Assembly: GCA_964553925.1 (NCBI GenBank)
Contig: CAZKNR010000560.1
Coordinates: forward strand, 56,301 to 120,300
Direction: 5' to 3'
From: DAISKN01 sp964553925
Lineage (GTDB): Bacteria > Acidobacteriota > Vicinamibacteria > Marinacidobacterales > SMYC01
DNA length: 64,000 bases
Part shown: positions 17,470 through 25,203 of the stretch, piece after piece
Position numbering within the stretch: position 1 is the stretch's first letter
How the letters are laid out: each line of letters begins with the position of its first letter
The notes under the pieces: model-generated
Databases searched by the model: none
Told to the model about the DNA's origin: nothing
Seen by the model: the letters and a program-made list of their open reading frames with translations, nothing else
Made by a program: the position numbers and the translations under genes

Positions 17470-19062
17470 TTGATTCCGAACCACGAGCAGCTCCTCGCCA
17501 TTTCCCAGATGACCAAGGGGGATCTCGGCGAGATTCCGTTTCCAGTGCTCCTCCACGCCCTCGCGGTGCACCATCGGTCGGTGGTCCTTTCGATCGAGCG
17601 GCGGCAAGTCCAAAAGGATGTCATCCTCGAGAACGGCGTCCCCATGGACTGTCAGTCGAACCTTCTCCCCGACACGCTCGGGAAGTTCATGGTGGGGCGC
17701 GGGGACCTGACCGAGGAGCAGAACCTCGCGATCCTCGCGAAGAGCGCCACGACGGGCCAGTCGTTCTCCGATCTCCTGGTGACCGAAGGTGTCGTGAACC
17801 CCCACGACCTGTACAAGATCCTGCAGCAGAACCTGGCGAAGAAGCTCCTCGACGCCTTCACCTGGCAGAGCGGCGCCTTCCGCGTCTCGACGAGCCTTCC
17901 CGAGGTGGATTCGCCGCTCAAGGTGAACGCGCCGCAGCTGGTCTTGACGGGGATTTCGAAGTTCGCCCCTGAAAGCGAGGTCGCCGAAGCGATGGCCCCG
18001 TTCGAGGCGAAGAAGTTCTTCGTCCATAGGAAGCCTCCCGTACCTCTCAAGGACCTCCGGCTCTCGAAGGAGCACCAGGCGGTCGTGCGGCTGCTGGCCC
18101 AAGGCAAGACTCTCTCCGAGCTTCAGTCGGAGACGGGCGTCGACAAGAACCGGGCCCTGAGACTTCTCTATTCCCTCGCCGTGATTGGCGTAGCGATTCC
18201 CGAGGACTGGCGCGAGGCGGAACCGGAGGTGGATTCCGAGGGGGACATTCCCGACTCGGATTTCGCCGCGTCCGCTCCGCCGCCGCCGCCGATCCCTTCC
18301 GCGGCGCCCTCCCACGCGCCGAACGTGAACGTGGTCGAGATCCGGAATCAGGTGATGGAGATGTATCTCCGCTACCGCAAGCTCGACGCCCTCGACCTCC
18401 TCGGGATTTCGGAGAACTCGACCCGCGAGCAGGTGGAGAAAGCGTTCATCGACTACAGCGAGAAGTTCCTTCCGGCGCGATTCGCTTCCCCCGATCTTCA
18501 GGCGATGGAAGAAAAAGCGCGCGACCTGTTCATCGCCGGAGGCCGGGCGTTCGGCGAGCTGTCCAATTCCGAGACCCGCAACTCCCTCCTCGGCCGCCGC
18601 CAGAGCCGCTTCCGCCAGCTCAGCAGCGAGGAGGCGCGAAACGCCTTCGCCATCAAATCCAATCTTCTCGATTCCGAGACCCAGTTCAAAAAAGGCATGG
18701 CGCTGGTGAAGCAGGGGAAGTACGCGGACGCCCTCGACCTCCTCCAGTTCGCGCACGACTGCGAGCCGCAGAACGGCGCCTACCGGGCGGAGCTCGCCTA
18801 CTGCCGATACCGCAAGGCGCCGGAGTTCGAGGCGAAGACCGCGATCGACGCCCTTCGGGAAACGGTGCGCATCGACCCCGAGTGCGGCCTCGCCTACTAC
18901 TACGCGGGGCTCATCCACGCCGACAACACCGAATTCGCCGAGGCCGAGCCCCTCCTCCAGCGAGCGATCAAGCTCCTGGCGCCCGATCGGCGCCCCATCG
19001 AGGCCCTGAAGAAGCTAAAGGCCGCGGAGCGCGAGAAGCCGAAGAAGCGACTGTTTTTCTGA
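17470..19062 (+). CDS. PATAN (DUF4388) / degenerate J-domain / TPR protein
   Basis: 530 residues if translation starts at the TTG at 17470; an ATG at 17509 (MTKGDLGEIPF) is equally plausible and neither has a clear ribosome-binding site. The N-terminal third resembles DUF4388/PATAN (KGDLGEIPFPVLLHALAV, LENGVPMDCQSNL). A helix-turn-helix-like middle (LSELQSETGVDKNRALRLL) and a Pro-rich linker follow. Next comes a J-domain-like segment (LDLLGISENSTREQVEKAF) in which the HPD motif is absent, then TPR repeats near the C-terminus. Such proteins in delta-proteobacteria and acidobacteria are linked to polarity, motility or signalling scaffolds. No enzyme activity is predicted. Divergent from the phosphatase, which may be a pathway partner. 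Confidence 0.7.
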   Translation: MIPNHEQLLAISQMTKGDLGEIPFPVLLHALAVHHRSVVLSIERRQVQKDVILENGVPMDCQSNLLPDTLGKFMVGRGDLTEEQNLAILAKSATTGQSFSDLLVTEGVVNPHDLYKILQQNLAKKLLDAFTWQSGAFRVSTSLPEVDSPLKVNAPQLVLTGISKFAPESEVAEAMAPFEAKKFFVHRKPPVPLKDLRLSKEHQAVVRLLAQGKTLSELQSETGVDKNRALRLLYSLAVIGVAIPEDWREAEPEVDSEGDIPDSDFAASAPPPPPIPSAAPSHAPNVNVVEIRNQVMEMYLRYRKLDALDLLGISENSTREQVEKAFIDYSEKFLPARFASPDLQAMEEKARDLFIAGGRAFGELSNSETRNSLLGRRQSRFRQLSSEEARNAFAIKSNLLDSETQFKKGMALVKQGKYADALDLLQFAHDCEPQNGAYRAELAYCRYRKAPEFEAKTAIDALRETVRIDPECGLAYYYAGLIHADNTEFAEAEPLLQRAIKLLAPDRRPIEALKKLKAAEREKPKKRLFF

Positions 19063-19112
19063 ACGTCGCCATGAGGTTGAATCCCGCCTTCGTCTCCCGC
19101 CATACTCTCGCC

Positions 19113-21083
19113 ATGTCGAAGAATCTGGACAAACTTGATAGGGACCTCGGTATGGCGCGCTCGATCAGCCGCCGGGATTTCCTGAACGGCGTCTCCGTCG
19201 CCCTCACGTCCTCCGTTCTTCCCACCTCCGCCGTGGGAGCCTTCCAGTCGCTGCAGGCTCAGGAGCCTCGAGAGAACGACAACTACCCTCCCACCCGCGC
19301 GGGAATGCGCGGGAGCCACGCGGGCTCGTTCGAGGTGGCGCACGAGATGCGCGACGGAAAGACCTGGGGTCGACCCGAGACCGTCGATGAGCCGTACGAC
19401 CTGGTGGTCGTCGGCGGAGGAATCAGCGGACTCTCGGCTGCGTACTTCTTCAGGAAGCTCCATGGCGATCGGGCGCGCATCCTGGTCCTCGACAACCACG
19501 ACGATTTCGGCGGGCATGCGAAGAGAAACGAGTTCTGGCACGACGGGAAGATGTACCTGATGAACGGCGGGACTCTCAACGTCGAGGCGCCGGCCCAGTA
19601 CTCGACGGTGGCCGCCGGTCTCCTGTGGGAGCTCGGGATCGATCGAACGCGCTATTACGAGTCCGTCGCCAAGGTCTCCGACCTGTACCGCAAGCTCGGC
19701 CTCGGCTACAGCGTCTTCTTCGATCGCGAGACCTTCGGCGCCGACCGCCTGGTTCCCGGCTACGGGAAGCTTCCCATCCGCGAATTTCTCGCCGCGTCCC
19801 CTCTTTCGGAGAAAGTGAAGAGCGATCTCGCGCGCCTGTATGACGGGAAGGAGGACTATCTCCCGGGCCTCTCGTCGGACGAGAAGAAGAGAAAGCTCGC
19901 GCACGTGAGCTACCGAGATTATCTCCTCGAGATCGCGAAAGCCGGCGCGGGCGTCGTTCCCTTCCTCAACTCGAGACCGATGGGTCTCTTCTGCACCGGA
20001 ATCGACGCCGTTCCCGCGCTCTACGCCTGGGAGATGGAGTTCCCTGGCTTCTCTGGGCTCGGTCTCGAGGCGACACCTCGCGAGAGGCTCCTTGCCGAGC
20101 CCGGCGGGGCCCACGGCCGCGAGAACGGCGCGCGGGCGGATGAAGGGGACCCCGACATGTATTTCCCCGACGGCAACGCCACCATCGCGCGCCTTCTCGT
20201 TCGGGCTCTGCTGCCGAAGGCGGTCCCCGGCCGTTCGATGGAGGACGTCGTCGCCTCGCGGATCGACTACGGACTTCTCGATCGAAGCGAGAGCCCGGTG
20301 CGCATCCGTCTCGAGAGCACGGTCGTCGACGTCGAGCACGACGGTCCCGTCGACCGCGCGCGCGAGGTGTCTCTCACCTACGTCCATCGAGGACGGGCCT
20401 TCCGGGTGCGCGCGGGAGCCGCGGTCCTCGCCTGCTGGAACAACGTGATTCCTTACATCTGGCGCGAGATCCCGGAAGACCAGAAGAAAGCGCTCCTCGA
20501 CGGCGTGAAAGCGCCTCTGGTCTATACCAGCGTTCTCGTCTCCAACTGGAAGTCTTTCGTGAAGGCGAAAATCTCGGGAGTCTCGGCGCCGGGAAGCTAC
20601 CACGTGAGCCTCGGGCTCGGCCCCTCGCTCTCTCTCGGCGACTACCGTACCTCTCAGGACCCGGAAACGCCCATCGTGGTCCGCATGTCGCGATACCCCT
20701 GCTCTCCTGGCCTCTCGCGGCGCGAGCAGCACCGCGCCGGGCGCCAGGAGCTCCTCTCAACTGAGTTTACGACCTGCGAGCGGAAGATCCGCGATCAGCT
20801 CGGGAGGACGCTCGGCCCCTCGGGCTTCGATCCCGCGAGCGACGTTCTCGCGATCACCGTGAACCGCTGGCCCCACGGCTACGCCTACGCGTACAACACG
20901 CTCTACGATCCGGAGGAGTGGGCGTTCAGCTCGTCCCCCTCGAGACCCGCGATCCGCGGGAGAAGTCCCCTGGGAAGAGTCGCCATTGCGAACTCCGATG
21001 CCGCGGCGAGCCCGCATACCGATGCCGCCATCGACGAGGCCTATCGCGCGGTGATGGAGATTTCGTCAGCTTTCGATTCGTAG
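19113..21083 (+). CDS. Spermidine dehydrogenase-like FAD oxidoreductase, Tat-exported
   Basis: 656-residue flavin amine oxidoreductase. The ATG at 19113 gives MSKNLDKLDRDLGM, then the Tat motif SRRDFLNG and a hydrophobic segment. The longer frame upstream is only the antisense-free overlap with the previous gene. The FAD motif is DLVVVGGGISGLSAAYF, followed by LDNHDDFGGHAKRNEF; both match Pseudomonas SpdH-type spermidine dehydrogenases in sequence and length (about 620-660). Those enzymes oxidise spermidine in the periplasm with FAD and heme b. The C-terminal NRWPHGYAYAYN fits the family. Substrate is inferred by resemblance; a related amine oxidase role is possible. Its 3' end overlaps the convergent BON gene by 18 bp. 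Confidence 0.78.
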   Translation: MSKNLDKLDRDLGMARSISRRDFLNGVSVALTSSVLPTSAVGAFQSLQAQEPRENDNYPPTRAGMRGSHAGSFEVAHEMRDGKTWGRPETVDEPYDLVVVGGGISGLSAAYFFRKLHGDRARILVLDNHDDFGGHAKRNEFWHDGKMYLMNGGTLNVEAPAQYSTVAAGLLWELGIDRTRYYESVAKVSDLYRKLGLGYSVFFDRETFGADRLVPGYGKLPIREFLAASPLSEKVKSDLARLYDGKEDYLPGLSSDEKKRKLAHVSYRDYLLEIAKAGAGVVPFLNSRPMGLFCTGIDAVPALYAWEMEFPGFSGLGLEATPRERLLAEPGGAHGRENGARADEGDPDMYFPDGNATIARLLVRALLPKAVPGRSMEDVVASRIDYGLLDRSESPVRIRLESTVVDVEHDGPVDRAREVSLTYVHRGRAFRVRAGAAVLACWNNVIPYIWREIPEDQKKALLDGVKAPLVYTSVLVSNWKSFVKAKISGVSAPGSYHVSLGLGPSLSLGDYRTSQDPETPIVVRMSRYPCSPGLSRREQHRAGRQELLSTEFTTCERKIRDQLGRTLGPSGFDPASDVLAITVNRWPHGYAYAYNTLYDPEEWAFSSSPSRPAIRGRSPLGRVAIANSDAAASPHTDAAIDEAYRAVMEISSAFDS

Positions 21084-21761
21084 CTTGCTTTCGACGGAGA
21101 GCACCCCGGGCGTTCCCCGGATGATGGACTCCGCCTTCAGCTTCTGGAGCTGGTTACCGACGACTCCCGTGATGATCACGCGGCTTCTCGAGACGATGAG
21201 GTGGATCGGGGGAATGGGCATGGAGGCGAAATCGGAGAACGTCGAGTCGCTGTAGAGACGGTTCGCGAGAGTCTCCCGAAGCCTCTGGTCGGAGAGCGAC
21301 ACGGGCAGCACCTCGATGTCGTTTTTGAACTCCTGGATCCCGATGATCTTGTGGAGCCGCTTTTCGATGTCCGTTTTCTTGTAGGGCTCGGTCACCCACC
21401 CGAAGACCGCGACTTTTCCCTCCTTGATGAACGCCGAGCAATCGTCGAACACCGTGAAGCGGCTGTATTTCCGGATCTCCTTGACCACTTCCTCCCCGAG
21501 CTTCTGATCGCTCTCGGCCGTCGCGACCTCGATATCGGCGTCGGCGTTTTGGACCTCGGGCTCGCCGAGGGCGATCTCGAGCGCACGGTTCTTCTGGAAG
21601 ACGTTGCGCACCTGGCCCTTCAGCGTCGCGGTTCCGGCCTGAAACGAGACCTGGAGCTTGATCTTGTCCTTCCCCAAGGCCTTCTCGATCGAAGCGCGTA
21701 CCTGTTCGTCCGGCCTTTGAACCAAGCTAAAAAGCGTGAGAGCGAGGATGGAGGCGATCAT
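21066..21761 (-). CDS. Exported BON-domain protein
   Basis: 231 residues with an N-terminal signal peptide (MIASILALTLFSLVQ). Three BON-like repeats are visible at about 18-80 (VSFQAGTATLKGQVRN), 88-152 (AFIKEGKVAVFGWVTEPY) and 156-228 (LIVSRSRVIITGVVGNQLQ). Each carries the conserved glycine before a strand. BON domains bind phospholipid or stabilise envelope proteins in the periplasm. Its stop codon lies inside the 3' end of the convergent amine-oxidase gene. It probably shares a transcript with the DHH-like gene 34 bp upstream. Confidence 0.8.
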   Translation of the reverse strand: MIASILALTLFSLVQRPDEQVRASIEKALGKDKIKLQVSFQAGTATLKGQVRNVFQKNRALEIALGEPEVQNADADIEVATAESDQKLGEEVVKEIRKYSRFTVFDDCSAFIKEGKVAVFGWVTEPYKKTDIEKRLHKIIGIQEFKNDIEVLPVSLSDQRLRETLANRLYSDSTFSDFASMPIPPIHLIVSRSRVIITGVVGNQLQKLKAESIIRGTPGVLSVESKLRIES

Positions 21762-21795
21762 GGTGGTTCTCCTTCCGCGTGGGTGCGATCGGATT

Positions 21796-22614
21796 CTAGC
21801 TCAATTTCTTCGGCTTGGGCATGAAGCCGGGGCCGATGTCGCTCTCGAAGCCCGCCGCTTGGCGGTGGCCGCCGTTCTGGAAGAGGCGCGCCACCGCCGC
21901 GACGTCGAACTCCTCGCGCGAGCGGAGCGACCACTGGCGCTTGCCGTCGCCGCGGTCGAAGTAGATGGCGACGAAAGGCGCCTCCGGATACCGCTTCAAG
22001 AGCTCCTCGCCGATTTCGGATCCAAGGAGGGCGGCGTTCACCACCGGCACGCGATATCCAGCGAGGGTCTCCATGCGCACGCTCGAGCAGACGAGGCCGA
22101 CGAGCTCCTTCTGATAGCGCAAGAGAATCGACCCTTGCTCGGCGAGCGTCTCGATGTCGAGAGCGCTCCAGACTTCGAAGTCCATGGGGTAAGAGCTCAG
22201 TCCCGCGAACACCTCGCGGCTCCTCGGGAGCTGGTGGAGCCAGAGGTCGCGGTCCATCACGTAGAGGAGGATCTCGGGAACGGGCTTTCCGGGATGAAAG
22301 AACTCCCAGCTCAGGACCGCCCCGCTCTTCTGGTTGTCGAAGATCGCGTAGTCGAGCCCGCGAAGCTCTTCTTCCGCCGTCCGGTGATGGTCGATGACCC
22401 GGAGGCTCGCCGTCCGTTCGCGGATGGCCTCGATCTCCGCTCGCGGATAGGCGAAGTCCAGGATGTAGACCTCGCTCCCGTCGTGGATCGGAGGCGGTGG
22501 AGCTCCGTGCTGGACGGCAACGTAGCTCGCTTCATCGCCAAGGCGCTTCCAGGCGGCCCAGGCGGCGCCGAACCCGTCGGCGCAGTACGCGTGGTATAGA
22601 ACGAGCGCGGCCAT
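21796..22614 (-). CDS. DHH/DHHA1-type phosphoesterase
   Basis: 272 residues. N-terminal YHAYCADGFGAAWAA is a variant of the first DHH metal motif (Asp-rich CxDG), VYILDFAYP supplies the next Asp, and LRVIDHHRTAEEEL is the diagnostic DHH motif. C-terminal GGHRQAAGFESDIG is the DHHA1 substrate-binding motif (GGH..AAG). The family includes oligoribonucleases (NrnA), pApA phosphatases and other phosphoesterases, so a cytoplasmic role on short nucleic acids or a cyclic-nucleotide product is likely. Substrate cannot be fixed. Shorter than typical NrnA (about 320). Divergent from the fibronectin lipoprotein. Confidence 0.8.
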   Translation of the reverse strand: MAALVLYHAYCADGFGAAWAAWKRLGDEASYVAVQHGAPPPPIHDGSEVYILDFAYPRAEIEAIRERTASLRVIDHHRTAEEELRGLDYAIFDNQKSGAVLSWEFFHPGKPVPEILLYVMDRDLWLHQLPRSREVFAGLSSYPMDFEVWSALDIETLAEQGSILLRYQKELVGLVCSSVRMETLAGYRVPVVNAALLGSEIGEELLKRYPEAPFVAIYFDRGDGKRQWSLRSREEFDVAAVARLFQNGGHRQAAGFESDIGPGFMPKPKKLS

Positions 22615-22663
22615 CCCGAAATCCTATCCCAGGACCGGCTTTCCCCCTACGGAGTCCTGTGAT

Positions 22664-22705
22664 AATATTGCGGATTCGAGCGTCGCCAAACGCTGGCAAT
22701 ATCCC
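22664..22705. repeat. Nested inverted repeat in the divergent intergenic region
   Basis: Outer arms ATATTGC and GCAATAT enclose inner arms AGCGT and ACGCT, giving a potential cruciform or RNA hairpin. A GATAAT (22661-22666) overlaps its left edge and could be the -10 of the lipoprotein gene, so the structure may sit at the transcript start. Function unknown. Confidence 0.4.
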
Positions 22706-22749
22706 CACGCGACGCCAGGCGCATTGACTCGAAAGGATTCAACCCCAAC

Positions 22750-23826
22750 ATGAGACGCACACTTTTCGTATCTCTTTGCCCGGTCCTGCTCGCTCTTTTC
22801 GTCTACGCCTGCGGAGACGAAGAGGGCTCTCCGAGCTCGCCGACTTCAACTGGGGCAAGCGCCACCTCCGGAGCGAAGTCCGCCGGCGGAGCGCTCGCCT
22901 CGACCGACCCATCGCTCTCGGCGCCGACAACCCAGTCGCCTCCGATCGGGGAGTCCGTTCAAGATCTTCAGCCGGAGCTCGTCATCGAAAACGCCACCGG
23001 CGGCGCCGGAACCCGCACCTATACGTTCGACCTCGCCGTCGACTCCGCCTTCGAGCAGATCTCCCTGAGCGAGACCGGAGTGAGCGAGGGTCTCGGCGGG
23101 ATCACCCGGTGGCGGGTGACCGAACCGCTCGAACCGGACACCAAGTACTACTGGCGGGTGGCCGCGGTGACGAGCGCTGGCGCCGGCGCCTATTCCGCGG
23201 TTTCGGAGTTCCGGGTACGGGAGCCCTTCAGCTCCGACCGCCCGACCGGCTCTCTCGTAGTGTTCGATCCCTTGACCAACGGTTTCTCCGTCGGTGAAGT
23301 GATGGGGGGGAGCTTCGTCGAGGGCGGCTGGCAGCCGCAGAGCTCCGACGATTGTCTTCGCTATCAGGTCCCGACGCTCGAGGACGGCCGCATCGAGTTC
23401 ACGACCACGAACCTCAGCACTCCCAACCCGGTGGAGGGGAAGCGAATCCTCCTCAGCATGTGGGACCCGACCAGGGGCGACTACCGCGAGAACCCGTACC
23501 GCGTGAACCTCTCGAAGCTCGATCGCCGCACCGCCAAGTTCGATGACGTGCGGCTGCGCTGGATCTCCCGCGGTGAAGAGCACAACGCCGGGATCAGCTT
23601 CTACGACTTCGAGCCGCAGCTCGTCTACGAATGGGCCCTGGTGTGGGGTGAGGCTCCGGGGAGTGGCGAGCATGTGAAAGTATTCCTGGACGGAATCGAG
23701 ATCATGAACCGCAACTACAGCTCCGCGTACCACCCGAGGACTCACTGGATCGAGCTCGGGCAGTGCGAGCGTGAGGAGACGCTCGAGATGGCGATCTACT
23801 CGAACGTGAGGATTGGAGCGCGGTAA
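22750..23826 (+). CDS. Lipoprotein with fibronectin type III domain
   Basis: 358 residues. The N-terminus MRRTLFVSLCPVLLALFVYACGD is a lipoprotein signal with Cys at about residue 21, followed by a Ser/Thr/Ala-rich linker (about 25-60). A fibronectin-III-like module at about 60-155 contains TRWRVTEPLEPDTKYYWRV and AGAYSAVSEFRV. The C-terminal 190 residues look like a beta-sandwich (LamG/concanavalin-like pattern, KVFLDGIEIMNRNY) with no catalytic residues that I recognise. Likely a surface or periplasmic binding protein, perhaps for carbohydrate. GAAAGGATT upstream of the ATG acts as ribosome-binding site. Specific function unknown. Confidence 0.7.
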   Translation: MRRTLFVSLCPVLLALFVYACGDEEGSPSSPTSTGASATSGAKSAGGALASTDPSLSAPTTQSPPIGESVQDLQPELVIENATGGAGTRTYTFDLAVDSAFEQISLSETGVSEGLGGITRWRVTEPLEPDTKYYWRVAAVTSAGAGAYSAVSEFRVREPFSSDRPTGSLVVFDPLTNGFSVGEVMGGSFVEGGWQPQSSDDCLRYQVPTLEDGRIEFTTTNLSTPNPVEGKRILLSMWDPTRGDYRENPYRVNLSKLDRRTAKFDDVRLRWISRGEEHNAGISFYDFEPQLVYEWALVWGEAPGSGEHVKVFLDGIEIMNRNYSSAYHPRTHWIELGQCEREETLEMAIYSNVRIGAR

Positions 23827-23841
23827 AGCAAGTTCTCAGTT

Positions 23842-25203
23842 CTACGTTTCCTTCCGCTTCACCAGCTCGCCCCGGTTCAAGTGGATCTTGTCGAAGCTCG
23901 AAGCGGAGATCACGTAGTACCAGGGGGCGAATCTCTTCGTCAGCGCTTCCGCCGTTTCCCGCCCCTTCTTGACGTTCGCTTCCCAGCTCTTGTAAGCCTC
24001 GGCGAGAGAGCGGTTCGTCCGATCCTCATCGGTCAAGGCGCTTTCCTCCTTGCCCTCGAACGCGGCGTTCGCGGGGCGCGGGGGGGGAGTGACCAGAGAC
24101 TCGTCGAACGCAGCGGAGACGAACAAGTACCGGTTCTCGCCCGGGCCGCTCGCCTGATCCGCGGTGGTCTCGGCGCCGGCGCTGATGGCCTCACCCGTTC
24201 CATACAGGATCTCCCCGAACCTCAGGATGTAGACGATCCCCTCGCCCGTCGAGACCTGGAGCTCCCCCTCGTTCGACATCATGTCGCCGGTTCGCGTCAG
24301 GTAATAGCCGCGGGTCTGAAGAGACAGCATGTCCTCCCGCGAGATGGTGAGCGCGTCGAGCCTTTCCGTCATCCCCTCGGGTTTCGCGCGCACTCCGACG
24401 ATCTTGAGCTCGTCGACTTCCCGCAGGAGGTCGTTCATCTTGACGGTGTCCACCTCGTCATTCGCGCGCATCTTGTTGGCGGTCCACTTGTCGTCGTCTT
24501 TGTCGAGCGCCACCGTGTCGCGCATGTCGACCATCAGCGTCCGCTCGTCGATGGAATAGTCCTGGAGCACGACCTTGTCGATCTTATCGCGCTCGACCTG
24601 GAGGAGGTCCTTTTCGATCCAGTCCTCGAACTTCGTCGAGATGTCCACGTCGATCTTGGCGGCGTAGACCCTTTTTTGGTCGGGAAGGCGCACGAAGTGG
24701 AACCCCTCCCGGCCCTCGATCTCTTTTCCGATGATGAGGTCCGCGAGGATCGCGTCGCTCTCGCCCTTGATGGTGACGCGCTTTCCCCGCCCCCGGAGCG
24801 TGGTCGACGTCTCGTCCAGCGGGTCGAGCACACCGAGGGCCTCATGGTCGGCCACGTTGTCGGAGCGGAAGTCCTCCTTCCTGATGCTGATGACTCCCGC
24901 CGCCGTTTGCGCCAGGCGGTCCTTCCCGTCCGCGGCATAGCCGTGGTGCGAGGGAATGGTCCAGAGTCCGTTCTGATTCGTGACCTTGAACGGCTTCGCC
25001 GCAGCCGTTCCCTCGTCGAACTCGATGACCTCGAGGGTGGTCGCGGTGTTCGGGTCCTGGAAGTTCGGGAAGAACGCCTCTCCCACGTCGCTGAAGGCGC
25101 TCGGGGTCACGTTTCGCGGAGCGGTCGCGAGGGCCACCACCGCCAGAAGCGCCGCCGCTCCCGCGACGGTCTTGGTCAGCTTCATCTCGCTTCGGGTTTC
25201 CAT
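23842..25203 (-). CDS. DUF4340 domain protein of a Gld-type ABC operon
   Basis: 453 residues. The ATG at 25203 is chosen because AAAGGAG stands 7 bp upstream and the ATG overlaps the preceding stop as TGATG, a classic coupling arrangement. A single N-terminal transmembrane segment (VAGAAALLAVVALATAP) precedes a long extracytoplasmic beta-rich region with two similar halves (e.g. VISIRKEDFRSDNVADHEALG), as in DUF4340. DUF4340 proteins regularly follow GldG-like genes and are thought to be a periplasmic part of the same complex. No catalytic site is visible. Confidence 0.8.
   Translation of the reverse strand: METRSEMKLTKTVAGAAALLAVVALATAPRNVTPSAFSDVGEAFFPNFQDPNTATTLEVIEFDEGTAAAKPFKVTNQNGLWTIPSHHGYAADGKDRLAQTAAGVISIRKEDFRSDNVADHEALGVLDPLDETSTTLRGRGKRVTIKGESDAILADLIIGKEIEGREGFHFVRLPDQKRVYAAKIDVDISTKFEDWIEKDLLQVERDKIDKVVLQDYSIDERTLMVDMRDTVALDKDDDKWTANKMRANDEVDTVKMNDLLREVDELKIVGVRAKPEGMTERLDALTISREDMLSLQTRGYYLTRTGDMMSNEGELQVSTGEGIVYILRFGEILYGTGEAISAGAETTADQASGPGENRYLFVSAAFDESLVTPPPRPANAAFEGKEESALTDEDRTNRSLAEAYKSWEANVKKGRETAEALTKRFAPWYYVISASSFDKIHLNRGELVKRKET

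Noticed and set aside
18882..19112. N-terminal extension of the spermidine-dehydrogenase-like gene
   Set aside because: Arg-rich stretch overlapping the end of the previous gene; the Tat signal begins cleanly at 19113.
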